64,000 nucleotides of DNA from contig DASZIG010000128.1 in the NCBI GenBank assembly GCA_035949375.1, forward strand, positions 1-64,000. Direction: 5' to 3'. The stretch is from Gp13-AA77 sp035949375 (GTDB taxonomy: Bacteria > Acidobacteriota > Terriglobia > UBA7540). A model generated the notes under the pieces. It made no database searches and had not been told where the DNA came from. It saw only the letters and a program-made list of their open reading frames with translations. Numbering within the stretch: the first letter of the stretch is position 1; each line of letters starts with the position of its first letter. A program made the translations under genes and the position numbers. Shown in pieces: positions 24,503-32,985 of this stretch.

Positions 24503-26773
24503 ATGCTGGCCTGGCAGATCGCGGCGGGCCTTGCCGTGCTGGCCGGCGCGCTGGCGCTGCAGGGTCCGGTGCGCCTGTGGGCCAGTCAGACCCAGTTCTG
24601 GCAGGTGGGGGCTTTTGACGAGTTCTTGCAGGGCACCTTGCACGACGTGTCCCTCAACCAGGAGGGATCGCTGCAGCTTGCCCCGCCGACGGAGGCCTAC
24701 TTCGACCCCGAGCAGTCACTGGCCTTTTCTCTGACCTCCGACCGGGACGGGCGCTTCTACGTGGGCACGGGGCATCAGGGCAAAGTCTTCCGCGTGGACG
24801 CGCAGGGTCAAGGCAAGCTGCTGTTCCAGGCGTCAGAGCCTGAGATTCTAGCGATCGCTTCAGGTCCCGACGGCAATCTTTACGCCGCCAGTTCTCCCGA
24901 GGGGAAGATTTACCGCGTTACTCCCGAAGGCAAGTCGAGCGTCTTCTTCGATCCCAAGCAGAAGTACATCTGGTCGCTCGTGTTCGACGGGCGCGGGCGC
25001 CTGTACGCCGGAACCGGCGATGCAGGCAAGATCTATGAGGTCGACCCCGACGGCAAGGGCCGGGTGTTCTTCGACAGCCTGCAGACCCACGTCATTTGCA
25101 TGGCATTCGACGGCAAGGGGAATCTGCTCGCGGGCAGCGACCCGAATGGTCTGATCTTCCGAATCAGTCCCGAAGGCAAGGGATTCGTGCTCTACAAGGC
25201 CGATTTCCCCGAAGTCCACGCCCTGGCGCTCGCGGCCGACGGGCACATCTACGCCGCGGCGCTCGGAGGCAACGGCGCGACACCCACGTCGCCGTTCTTC
25301 ATGCCCCCCGTCCAGGTGCAACCGCAGCCTGCCAGCGTCACTACGGTGACCGTGACCGCCTCAGGGGGTAACGAGCCTGCTGAGGCAGAGGATGCCGACG
25401 CGCAACAGACCCCCACGCCCCAGCCCCCTCCACCGCACGCCCCCGCGCTTTCCGAACATCTCTCGCCAAGTTTCAATCGCGGCACTGCTCCTTCTGCCTT
25501 TACGCCGCCCTCGTCGCCGCAGGGACGGGGCGCATTGATCCGAATCGCCCCGGACAATTCCGCGGAAACCCTCTGGACTTCGGATCGCGAGAGCATCTTC
25601 GGGTTGGCGCTGGAGGGCCGCAACGTGCTGTTTTCGACCGACGGCAGCGGCCGGATCTTCCGCCTCAGCCCATCCGCCGATGGACCGCTTCTGACCCTCA
25701 TGACCGAGACGCGCGAGGCCCAGGCGACGCGCCTGTTGGTGGAAGGCAGCAACGTGTATGTAGCCACCAGCAACGTGGCGCGGTTATTCCGCCTGGGCAG
25801 CGGCGCCGCCCACGAAGGGAGCTACGAGTCGCCCGTCAAGGACGCGAAGTTCGTATCGCACTGGGGCGGCCTGAGCTGGCGCTCCCAGGCTCCGGCCGGC
25901 GGTTCGCTTCAGCTTTATACCCGCTCCGGGAATTCCGAGCATCCCGATGCCACCTGGAGCGACTGGGAGGGGCCTTACTCGAATGCCGACGGCAGTCAGG
26001 TCTCGAGCCCCTCCGCCCGTTACATCCAGTGGAAAGCAGTCTTTAAGGGCAAGGATGGAGAGACCCCGGTTCTCGATGACGTGACGCTGGCTTACCTCAA
26101 CGAGAACCTGCCGCCGGAGCTCCACGCGCTCGACGTTAACGCCAGCGGGGGTTCGTTGCCTTCCGGCGTCCCCAACATTGCGGTGGGCAATCCGGGCGCT
26201 TCTCCGGGCGATCATAAGACCACCATCGCGTGGCAGGCCGATGACCCCAATGGTGATCGCCTGGTTTACTCGCTCTATTTGAGAGCCTCGGATGAAAGGG
26301 AGTGGCACCTCGTGAAGGCCCACCTTCACGAGAACAACTATGGCCTGGACGGCGCCGCCGTGCCGGACGGCGAGTACGTAGCGCGCGTGGTGGCTTCCGA
26401 CGAGGAGTCGAATCCTCCCGGGCAGGCGCGGCGCTCCGAGCTGGTCAGCGCTCCGTTCTGGATCGTCAACACGCCGCCCAGGGTCGAGGTCTCCTCGCAG
26501 CAGGCCCGGGGCGCGTCGGCGGAAGTCCATTTCCACGCCAGCACGGAAATCTCCCCTTTGCGCGCGGCCGAGGTTTCTGTCGATGGCAGTCCCTGGAAGC
26601 CGGTCGCGGCCGATGACGGCATTATCGATTCACGGTCCGAGACCTTTACGGTCAGTCTTCCGCAGCTTGCGCCCGGAGAGCACGAGGTTCTGCTCCGGGC
26701 CACCGATGTTGGGGGCAACACGGGCATCGGGAGGGCTGTGCTCGGCTCCGGCGCGGGCTCATCGGGCAACTAG
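24503..26773 (+). CDS. Large exported beta-propeller protein with Ig-like C-terminal domain
   Basis: The preferred start is the ATG at 24503; a signal anchor (MLAWQIAAGLAVLAGALAL) follows. Residues about 70-450 form repeated blades of the type DGRFYVGTGHQGKVFRVDAQG, for example DGNLYAASSPEGKIYRVTPEG and RGRLYAGTGDAGKIYEVDPDG, as in NHL or SMP-30-like propellers. A proline- and alanine-rich insertion occurs near residues 270-340. The C-terminal 200 residues look Ig/fibronectin-like (DPNGDRLVYSLYLRASDE, VPDGEYVARVVASDEES). The protein is probably periplasmic or surface-exposed and binds or senses a ligand; no catalytic residues are evident. A TTG at 24410 is an alternative start. Confidence 0.78.
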   Translation: MLAWQIAAGLAVLAGALALQGPVRLWASQTQFWQVGAFDEFLQGTLHDVSLNQEGSLQLAPPTEAYFDPEQSLAFSLTSDRDGRFYVGTGHQGKVFRVDAQGQGKLLFQASEPEILAIASGPDGNLYAASSPEGKIYRVTPEGKSSVFFDPKQKYIWSLVFDGRGRLYAGTGDAGKIYEVDPDGKGRVFFDSLQTHVICMAFDGKGNLLAGSDPNGLIFRISPEGKGFVLYKADFPEVHALALAADGHIYAAALGGNGATPTSPFFMPPVQVQPQPASVTTVTVTASGGNEPAEAEDADAQQTPTPQPPPPHAPALSEHLSPSFNRGTAPSAFTPPSSPQGRGALIRIAPDNSAETLWTSDRESIFGLALEGRNVLFSTDGSGRIFRLSPSADGPLLTLMTETREAQATRLLVEGSNVYVATSNVARLFRLGSGAAHEGSYESPVKDAKFVSHWGGLSWRSQAPAGGSLQLYTRSGNSEHPDATWSDWEGPYSNADGSQVSSPSARYIQWKAVFKGKDGETPVLDDVTLAYLNENLPPELHALDVNASGGSLPSGVPNIAVGNPGASPGDHKTTIAWQADDPNGDRLVYSLYLRASDEREWHLVKAHLHENNYGLDGAAVPDGEYVARVVASDEESNPPGQARRSELVSAPFWIVNTPPRVEVSSQQARGASAEVHFHASTEISPLRAAEVSVDGSPWKPVAADDGIIDSRSETFTVSLPQLAPGEHEVLLRATDVGGNTGIGRAVLGSGAGSSGN

Positions 26774-26903
26774 CTGGGCGGACCGGGCTCGGAGCGCGGC
26801 GGCTCCATCCAGCCCAGGCACTTGCGGCAGCAAAAATATACAACTCATGCCTTAGGCGCTGCATCTCATTCGTCGGATTGGACGCAGCGAACATTGAGAA
26901 TCA

Positions 26904-27539
26904 TTGGCTTTAACACAGAGTCGAGCTTCGAAGGCGGCGTCCGACGCCGAGCTGATCGCGCGCGCGCAGCGTGGGGAGGAGGAGGCGTTTGCCGGTCTGT
27001 TCGAGCTTCACAAGCGCCGCGTCTACTCCCTTTGCCTGCGCATGACCGGCGACACGGCGGAAGCGGAGGACCTGGCGCAGGAAGCCTTTCTGCAACTGTT
27101 CCGCAAGATCGCGACGTTCCGCGGCGAGTCGGCTTTTTCCACGTGGCTGCACCGCCTGGTCGTGAACGTGGTGCTGATGCACCTGCGGAAGAAGGGCCTG
27201 CAGCAGGTATCGCTCGACGAGACGGACTCGTCGCAGGAAGACCCCGTCAAGCGGGAATACGGCGACGATGACAAGCGTTTGCTGCACTCGATCGATCGTA
27301 TTACACTGTCGCGAGCGATCGAGGATCTGCCGCCCGGTTACAGGGCGGTGCTGGTGCTGCACGACGTTGAAGGGTACGAGCACAACGAGATTGCGCAGAT
27401 TTTGGATTGTTCAGTCGGAAACTCAAAGTCGCAGCTTCACAAAGCGAGGTTGAAACTCCGCGAAGTACTTAGAAGCCAGCGACGATCAGCATCGATCGGC
27501 AAGTTGCCAGATCGCTCGGGTGAATCGGGTCAGAACTAG
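26904..27539 (+). CDS. ECF-type RNA polymerase sigma factor
   Basis: Region 2 is visible as AQRGEEEAFAGLFELHKRRV and AEDLAQEAFLQLFRKIATF, with the promoter -10 recognition helix SAFSTWLHRLVVNVVLMHLR. Region 4 follows as IEDLPPGYRAVLVLHDVEGY plus a helix-turn-helix (HNEIAQILDCSVGNSKSQLH). At 211 residues this is a normal ECF sigma of the RpoE-like group. It directs RNA polymerase to stress or envelope genes when released by its anti-sigma factor. The start is a TTG at 26904 with a weak box. The gene is followed after 12 bases by a zinc-finger anti-sigma factor gene. Confidence 0.9.
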   Translation: MALTQSRASKAASDAELIARAQRGEEEAFAGLFELHKRRVYSLCLRMTGDTAEAEDLAQEAFLQLFRKIATFRGESAFSTWLHRLVVNVVLMHLRKKGLQQVSLDETDSSQEDPVKREYGDDDKRLLHSIDRITLSRAIEDLPPGYRAVLVLHDVEGYEHNEIAQILDCSVGNSKSQLHKARLKLREVLRSQRRSASIGKLPDRSGESGQN

Positions 27540-27551
27540 GATAAGAGACGC

Positions 27552-28211
27552 ATGCAAGAGCAAGGGGGCAATGGAGCGGCGCACGGGGCTAGTGCGGCCT
27601 GCTTGGAATTCGACGCCCAACTGAGCGATTACCTCGAAGGCGGTGATCTGCCGGCAGTCCCGGCGCACGCGGCCGAGTGTGGCTTCTGCGGCGCCCTGCT
27701 GGCTGACCTGCTGCTCGCGCGCTCCGACGCTGCCGAATTGGCCGATGATGGGCCTCCGGCTCGCGTCTGGGCCAATGTTCGGGCGGCGCTCGAGACGGAG
27801 GGGCTGATTCGCCCACCGCGCCGGCGCTGGACGGAGTGGCTCCTGAGACCGGTGCCGGCGGCGGCCCTGACCGCCATCGTGCTGCTCTCGGTTTTCGCCA
27901 CCCGGTCGTGGCTGCACCGTAATCACCAGGCGGCCACTACGGCGGTTGCGATCGTGGACCCAGGCCTGGTCGAGAGCGTATCCCAGATGGAGGTCGCCTA
28001 CCGCGCGCGCTCCGCCGGCCTCAACCCAACAGTCAAACAGGCTTACGAAGAGGACCTCGAGTCCCTGAACGGCGAGATCAAGGAATGCAACGCCTCGCTG
28101 GCTCTCGAGCCTGACGACGGCTTTTCGCGTGAATACCTGGCTTCGGCTTACACTGAAAAGGCTCGGGTCTTGGAGTCCGCTCTGGAGCTGGGGGACAGTG
28201 ATGGCCGCTAG
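27552..28211 (+). CDS. Anti-sigma factor with zinc-finger (ZAS-type) N-terminus
   Basis: The N-terminal domain has the HxxxCxxC pattern of zinc-binding anti-sigma factors (HAAECGFCG, near residue 35) and precedes one membrane helix (AALTAIVLLSVFATRSWL, near residue 110). The C-terminal half is a charged periplasmic domain. This is the expected partner of the ECF sigma factor encoded just upstream: it holds the sigma at the membrane and releases it on signal. The stop overlaps the start of the DUF4097 gene by 11 bases, indicating translational coupling. The periplasmic ligand is unknown. Confidence 0.85.
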   Translation: MQEQGGNGAAHGASAACLEFDAQLSDYLEGGDLPAVPAHAAECGFCGALLADLLLARSDAAELADDGPPARVWANVRAALETEGLIRPPRRRWTEWLLRPVPAAALTAIVLLSVFATRSWLHRNHQAATTAVAIVDPGLVESVSQMEVAYRARSAGLNPTVKQAYEEDLESLNGEIKECNASLALEPDDGFSREYLASAYTEKARVLESALELGDSDGR

Positions 28212-29118
28212 GAACGGGTTGCAAGCTGCTTGGACAGGCGCGGGCAAGAGCCGGATGTGGACGCTATATCTGCAGGTTCCGCTGGCGCTGCTGATTCCGG
28301 CAGGCGTGGTGCTCGGCGCCGGCCAGGCCCGGGTGGAGAAGAGTTTTCACGCCGTGCCGAATTGCCGCATCAAGATCTTCAATCCCGGCGGTGGCACCAT
28401 CGTGGTCCGGGGCTGGGACAAGGAAGAGGTGCACGCGGTCTGCCTGACGAACTCCCCAAAAATCGAGATCGATTCCGACCCCACGCCCGCCAACGATGAG
28501 GCTGAAAAGGTCGACTTCACGACCCACATCCTCGACCCGCAGGCGAGCTCTCAGGAAAAGACCGCCAGTTACGAGTTGGACGTCCCGAAAGACTCGAGCC
28601 TGGTGATCAGCAGCCCTGAGGGCAGCATCAGCGTGGAACACATCAACGGCGATGATTCCATCGAGTCGGTGAATGGCGCCGTTTCGGTCAGCGACGGAGC
28701 CGGCATGGTTCGGGTCCGGTCGCTCAACGCCAACATCAACTTCATCCGGCCCACGGGTCGAGTGGAAGCCACCTCCATCATGGGCAACCTGACCTTCACG
28801 GGCTCCGAGAGCACGAAGATCGAAGCCCACACCGAGTCAGGAAAGATCACGTTTGACGGTGACTTCCTGCCCGTCGGCGACTACGTGCTCAAGACTTATG
28901 CGGGCGATGTTAGTGTGACGTGTCCGACTTCGGATTCCTTCGCCCTGGATGCGCACAGCCTGCGCGGCAAGGTGGATAACCAGTTCAAATTGAGCCGTAA
29001 AGCTCACGTACCGTATCCCTCGCATGGCGACAGCGCCTTTGGAACGAACAACCGCGGCGACGCCAGCGTAACGGTCAAGTCGTTCAGCGGGACCATCCAC
29101 GTTCGGCCCCGCTTCTGA
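28201..29118 (+). CDS. DUF4097-family beta-repeat protein, partner of sigma/anti-sigma
   Basis: The start is the ATG at 28201, overlapping the end of the anti-sigma gene. After a hydrophobic signal (LQVPLALLIPAGVVLGA) the protein contains stacked beta segments of the DUF4097 type (VHAVCLTNSP, SLVISSPEGSISVEHINGDD, AVSVSDGAGMVRVRSLNANI, TKIEAHTESGKITFDGDF). These repeats form a right-handed beta-helix-like stack. DUF4097 proteins often sit next to ECF sigma/anti-sigma pairs and are thought to be exported adhesin- or sensor-like proteins. The function is inferred from context. About 305 residues. Confidence 0.82.
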   Translation: MAARNGLQAAWTGAGKSRMWTLYLQVPLALLIPAGVVLGAGQARVEKSFHAVPNCRIKIFNPGGGTIVVRGWDKEEVHAVCLTNSPKIEIDSDPTPANDEAEKVDFTTHILDPQASSQEKTASYELDVPKDSSLVISSPEGSISVEHINGDDSIESVNGAVSVSDGAGMVRVRSLNANINFIRPTGRVEATSIMGNLTFTGSESTKIEAHTESGKITFDGDFLPVGDYVLKTYAGDVSVTCPTSDSFALDAHSLRGKVDNQFKLSRKAHVPYPSHGDSAFGTNNRGDASVTVKSFSGTIHVRPRF

Positions 29119-29177
29119 CCGCTGTCTTCCCTCCGCCCGCCGTAAGATGCCCCTGATTTCTTCGTTGCTCGAGAGCG

Positions 29178-29299
29178 TGTGTGAAACCCGCGGCAGCGGC
29201 TTTGCCGCCCTGCTGTGCGGAAAGGCTCCGCCTATCCGGCAGGCCGTCAAAACCCTAATTTGTTTATAGCAAAGCCGCAGCCTCTCAGGCTTTCACACA
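29178..29299. repeat. Long imperfect inverted repeat before aroK
   Basis: tgtgtgaaa (29178-29186) pairs with tttcacaca (29291-29299), and gcggctttgc (29196-29205) pairs with gcaaagccgc (29269-29278). The inner 63 bases contain further GC-rich complementary pieces. The element spans most of the gap between the DUF4097 gene and aroK and could act as a terminator or be a MITE-like repeat. Confidence 0.6.
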
Positions 29300-29358
29300 G
29301 ACTTTGAACCCTCACCCGTGCTCGCCCGTGCGAATTCGCTACAATAGGATTTGGCCGG

Positions 29359-29892
29359 ATGCGGCCACCCACTTCTCCCATGGCTTTGAGTCGTCCACGA
29401 TTGATCTACCTGGTGGGCTTTATGGGCGCCGGCAAATCGTCGGTCGGCGCGCGTCTGGCCACAGCCTTGAGCTGGCCCTTCGTGGATCTCGATACGACCA
29501 TTGAAGCGGGCCAGGGCCTGACCATCCGCCAGATCTTCGAGCAAGCCGGCGAGCCCTTCTTCCGGGCCATCGAGCGCGCCGCCCTCGCGGAAGTGATCAA
29601 GGTTGAGCCGGCGGTGATTGCCCTCGGCGGCGGCACGTTTGTCCAGCCGCCAAATCTTGAATTGATCCAGGCGCGAGGCGGACCCACCATCTGGCTCGAG
29701 TGTTCGCCCGACGAGCTTCACCGGCGCTGCCAGGGCATTACCAACCGTCCGCTGTTCCGCGACCGGGCGAGTTTCGACCAACTGCTCCAGCAGCGCCTGC
29801 CGTACTACCAGCTTGCCGAATACCGGATTTCAACCGAGGGGCACAGCGCGGAGGATGTCGCGGAACAGATCCTCCGCTTACAACTTTTTTGA
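29359..29892 (+). CDS. aroK: Shikimate kinase
   Basis: The P-loop is GFMGAGKSSVG near residue 22, followed by DLDT (the Mg/shikimate Asp) near residue 45 and the shikimate-binding GGGT near residue 97. The lid region with arginines is NRPLFRD near residue 130. At 177 residues it has the usual length. The enzyme phosphorylates shikimate to shikimate-3-phosphate in aromatic amino acid biosynthesis. The ATG at 29359 and another at 29380 are both possible starts. No other aro genes are adjacent; lpxD follows after an intergenic repeat. Confidence 0.92.
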   Translation: MRPPTSPMALSRPRLIYLVGFMGAGKSSVGARLATALSWPFVDLDTTIEAGQGLTIRQIFEQAGEPFFRAIERAALAEVIKVEPAVIALGGGTFVQPPNLELIQARGGPTIWLECSPDELHRRCQGITNRPLFRDRASFDQLLQQRLPYYQLAEYRISTEGHSAEDVAEQILRLQLF

Positions 29893-30054
29893 AGCATTGC
29901 GTCGCGTACTTATGCGGCGTAAACTGGAACGTATTCTCTGATATCTATGCGCGGGCATCACCTCAACGCGCCAAATTACCCACCAAGTGGCGCAGGCAGC
30001 GAGCGTCAAGACCATGAGCATCGTCTCCCGCGCAAGTCAGAAGTGCGCGCCCGC

Positions 30055-30130
30055 CGCGGCTACGAGCGAAGCCGGAATGTGGATGAAAATACAGGGCTTA
30101 TAAGAATGAGCGCTGTTTTGGGATTCTGTC
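30055..30130. repeat. Dispersed repeat tacgagcgaagccggaatgt, copy 2
   Basis: It begins ccgcggctacgagcgaagcc and ends gaatgagcgctgttttggg; the copy at 14694-14768 is in the opposite orientation. It lies in the leader between aroK and lpxD. Confidence 0.65.
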
Positions 30131-30179
30131 ATTTGCCGCTTCGGTACTTCTCGCCTCGCATTGAAGCAGGAGAACATCC

Positions 30180-31229
30180 ATGACATCGGGCATGACATTG
30201 GGAGAGATTGCGGCGCGGCTCGATTGTGCGCTGGAAGGTCCCCCGGAACTTGAGATTGACGGAGTGGCGGGACTCGAAGAGGCGTCCGGACGGGACCTGG
30301 CCTTCCTCGCCAATCCGCGGTACTATCCGAAGGCTCTCGAGACCCGGGCCGCCGCTATTTTTGTCGACCAATCGACTACCCTTCCGGGCAAGAACCTGCT
30401 GCGCTCCGCTAATCCTTACCTCGCCTTTGCGCGCGCTGTGGAGTTTTTCGCCGCCCTGCCCAAGCCTCGCGCGGGCATCCACCCCACCGCCGTGATCGCG
30501 CCGAGCGCGCGCATCGGCCGCAACCCTTCCATCGGACCCTACGTGGTGATCGATGACGGCGCGGTGCTCGGCGACGACTGCGTGCTCAAGAGCTTCGTGG
30601 TGATCTACCGCGGAGCCCGGGTGGGCCACCGTTTCATGGCGCATTCGCACGCTGTGGTCCGCGAAAACGTCCAGGTGGGTGACGACGTGATTCTGCAAAA
30701 CGGCGCGGTGCTCGGCAGCGACGGCTTTGGTTTCGCGCGTCAGGCGGACGGTTCCTATTACAAGATCGCCGCCGCCGGCACCGTGGTGGTGGAAGACCGT
30801 GTCGAGGTGCAGGCGCATTCCTGCGTGGATCGCGCTACCGTGGGTGAGACGCGGCTGCGGCGAGGCGTCAAGGTGGACAACCTCGTCCAGGTCGGCCATG
30901 GGTGCGACATCGGCGAGCACACGCTGCTTTGCGGCCAGGTCGGGCTCGCGGGCAGCTCGAAGCTGGGGCGCGAAGTGGTATTCGCGGGGCAGTCCGCTTC
31001 CGCCGGACACTTGAGCGTCGGCGACCGGGCGGTTGTGACGGCCCAATCCGGCGTCGGGGGCGATGTCGAGGCGGGCAAGATTGTCTCAGGCTCGCCGGCC
31101 ATCGACAACGCCCGGTGGCTTCGGTGCACGGCCATTTACGCGCGGCTGCCGGAGGTCTATTCCGTTTTCCGCAAGGTCCGCGACCACCTCGGCCTGACGG
31201 ACTCGACGCCCGCCAGCAATCCGCGGTAA
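30180..31229 (+). CDS. lpxD: UDP-3-O-acylglucosamine N-acyltransferase
   Basis: The 349-residue protein has the LpxD N-terminal uridine-binding domain (LGEIAARLDCALEGP, DLAFLANPRYYPKAL) followed by a left-handed beta-helix made of hexapeptide repeats (IHPTAVIAPSARIGRNPSIG). The catalytic His lies in VQVGHGCDIGEHTLLCGQVG, near residue 240. LpxD adds the second acyl chain during lipid A assembly in the cytoplasm, showing this cell has an LPS-type outer membrane. aggagaacatcc gives a strong RBS. It stands apart from lpxA, lpxB and fabZ, with which it clusters in Proteobacteria. Confidence 0.93.
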   Translation: MTSGMTLGEIAARLDCALEGPPELEIDGVAGLEEASGRDLAFLANPRYYPKALETRAAAIFVDQSTTLPGKNLLRSANPYLAFARAVEFFAALPKPRAGIHPTAVIAPSARIGRNPSIGPYVVIDDGAVLGDDCVLKSFVVIYRGARVGHRFMAHSHAVVRENVQVGDDVILQNGAVLGSDGFGFARQADGSYYKIAAAGTVVVEDRVEVQAHSCVDRATVGETRLRRGVKVDNLVQVGHGCDIGEHTLLCGQVGLAGSSKLGREVVFAGQSASAGHLSVGDRAVVTAQSGVGGDVEAGKIVSGSPAIDNARWLRCTAIYARLPEVYSVFRKVRDHLGLTDSTPASNPR

Positions 31230-31491
31230 CAGGCCGGCGCATCGTAGGCTATGGGAATCCGGTTCGAGGCGCGTGAGGGGCGCGTGAGGGGCGGTGGTCA
31301 GGCTCACCAACCAGGGTGACATCAATCACCTGCGGCCTGCCCGGCCGACAATAGACTGGCCCGTGAAATAGAACTTGCATCGGCCGGGCGACAGGAAATA
31401 CAAATTACGGTCCGGCAACGTCGCCTGATTCTTCAAGCGTCGAACTCAGAAGACTGATGGGAAGGACGGCGGCCCTTTCGGAAGGAGACTT

Positions 31492-32673
31492 ATGATCGTC
31501 GGCGTACCCAAAGAAAGTTCTCCCGGGGAGCGGCGGGTGGCGCTCGTCCCGGCCGTGCTTCCGGCGCTGGCCAAGGCGGGCCTCGAGGTTGTGATCGAGG
31601 CGGGCGCCGGCCAAGGCGCTGGGTATCCCGACCCGGAATACACGGCCAAGGGGGCCAGGATTGTTGCCGAGCGGGCGGAAGTCTTCCGGGCCGCCGAGAT
31701 CGTTGTCCAGGTGCTTTGTCACGGATCGAACGACCAGACCGGCAAGGCTGATCTGCCTCTGCTCCGCAGCGGGCAGGCTTTGATCGGCTTTCTGCGGCCC
31801 TTCGGAACGCTCGAAACCGTGCAGGAGGTTGCGGCCACGGGCGTGACTTCGTTCGCCATCGAGCTGATGCCGCGCATCACGCGCGCTCAGAGCATGGACG
31901 CGCTCTCGTCGATGGCGACGATATGCGGTTACAAAGCCGTTCTGCTGGCGGCAGATTCCCTGCCCCGCCTTTTCCCCATGATGACGACCGCCGCCGGCAC
32001 CATTTCGCCTGGCCGGGTGTTCATCATCGGGTGCGGCGTGGCAGGGCTGCAGGCGATCGCAACCGCGCGCCGCCTGGGCGCGGTCGCCTCCGCGTATGAC
32101 ATGCGTCCTGCTGTCAAGGAACAGGTCCAGAGCCTGGGAGGGCGCTTCGTGGAGTTGCCGATCGAAGCCAAAGGAGCCCAGGACGCGCGCGGCTACGGCG
32201 TGGCGCAGGATGAGAGCTTTTATCAACGCCAGCGCGAATTGCTCGGCCGGGTGGTGGCCGAGAGCGACGTGGTGATCACCGCCGCCGTCATTCCGGGCAA
32301 GAAGTCGCCGACCCTGGTCACGAAGGAAATGGTTGCGAAAATGGCGGCCGGCTCGGTGATCGTGGACCTGGCCGCTGAGCGCGGCGGCAACTGCGAGCTG
32401 ACGCGTCCGGGCGAAGTGGTCGTGGACCATGACGTGAGCATCATAGGCTACGTCAACCTGGCCAGCTACGTGCCCTACCACGCCAGCCAGATGTACGCCC
32501 GCAACCTGACCACGTTCCTGACCCATCTCGTCAAGGACGGCAAGCTGCAGTTGAATCTCGAGGATCAGATTACTCGCGACACCCTGTTGACACGCGGGGG
32601 CCAGGTCGTAAATGCCATGGTGCAGAGTTTTTTCACCGCGGCCGCGCCCGCCGCCCAGGGTCAAAGATCATAA
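31492..32673 (+). CDS. pntAA: NAD(P) transhydrogenase alpha subunit, part 1
   Basis: This is domain I of proton-translocating transhydrogenase: IVGVPKESSPGERRVALVP at the N-terminus (alanine dehydrogenase/PNT fold) and the NAD-binding loop GCGVAGLQAIATARRLGAV near residue 180. The membrane segments of the alpha chain are missing here and are encoded in the next gene, as in the three-subunit type. The complex uses the proton gradient to drive NADH + NADP+ to NADPH. The ATG at 31492 has gaaggagac upstream. 393 residues. Confidence 0.93.
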   Translation: MIVGVPKESSPGERRVALVPAVLPALAKAGLEVVIEAGAGQGAGYPDPEYTAKGARIVAERAEVFRAAEIVVQVLCHGSNDQTGKADLPLLRSGQALIGFLRPFGTLETVQEVAATGVTSFAIELMPRITRAQSMDALSSMATICGYKAVLLAADSLPRLFPMMTTAAGTISPGRVFIIGCGVAGLQAIATARRLGAVASAYDMRPAVKEQVQSLGGRFVELPIEAKGAQDARGYGVAQDESFYQRQRELLGRVVAESDVVITAAVIPGKKSPTLVTKEMVAKMAAGSVIVDLAAERGGNCELTRPGEVVVDHDVSIIGYVNLASYVPYHASQMYARNLTTFLTHLVKDGKLQLNLEDQITRDTLLTRGGQVVNAMVQSFFTAAAPAAQGQRS

Positions 32674-32688
32674 TTCCGGGAGGAGACC

Positions 32689-32985
32689 GTGCCTTCAGAT
32701 TTCACCATCAGCCTGTATGTATTCGTACTGGCGGGATTCCTGGGCTTCGAGCTCATCAAGCGGGTCTCGCCCCTGCTGCACACGCCGCTGATGTCGCTCA
32801 CCAACGCGCTCGATGCCATCGTGGTGATTGCCGCCATCATCATCTGCGGGCGCCATGAGTCCAAGCTCGCCACCATTCTGGGCGCGATCGCCGTGGCGGC
32901 CGCCTTCAGCAACATGGTGGGCGGATTCCTCATCACGGACCGCATGCTGCGGATGTTCAAACTGAGCGGGCGTAAAAAACAATGA
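32689..32985 (+). CDS. pntAB: NAD(P) transhydrogenase alpha subunit, part 2 (membrane)
   Basis: A GTG start (32689) with gggaggag upstream opens a 98-residue protein with three hydrophobic helices (ISLYVFVLAGFLGFELI-like, AIVVIAAIIICG, GAIAVAAAFSNMVGGFLI). It is the first membrane part of domain II. Its TGA overlaps the ATG of pntB as ATGA, so the two are translationally coupled. Confidence 0.92.
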   Translation: MPSDFTISLYVFVLAGFLGFELIKRVSPLLHTPLMSLTNALDAIVVIAAIIICGRHESKLATILGAIAVAAAFSNMVGGFLITDRMLRMFKLSGRKKQ

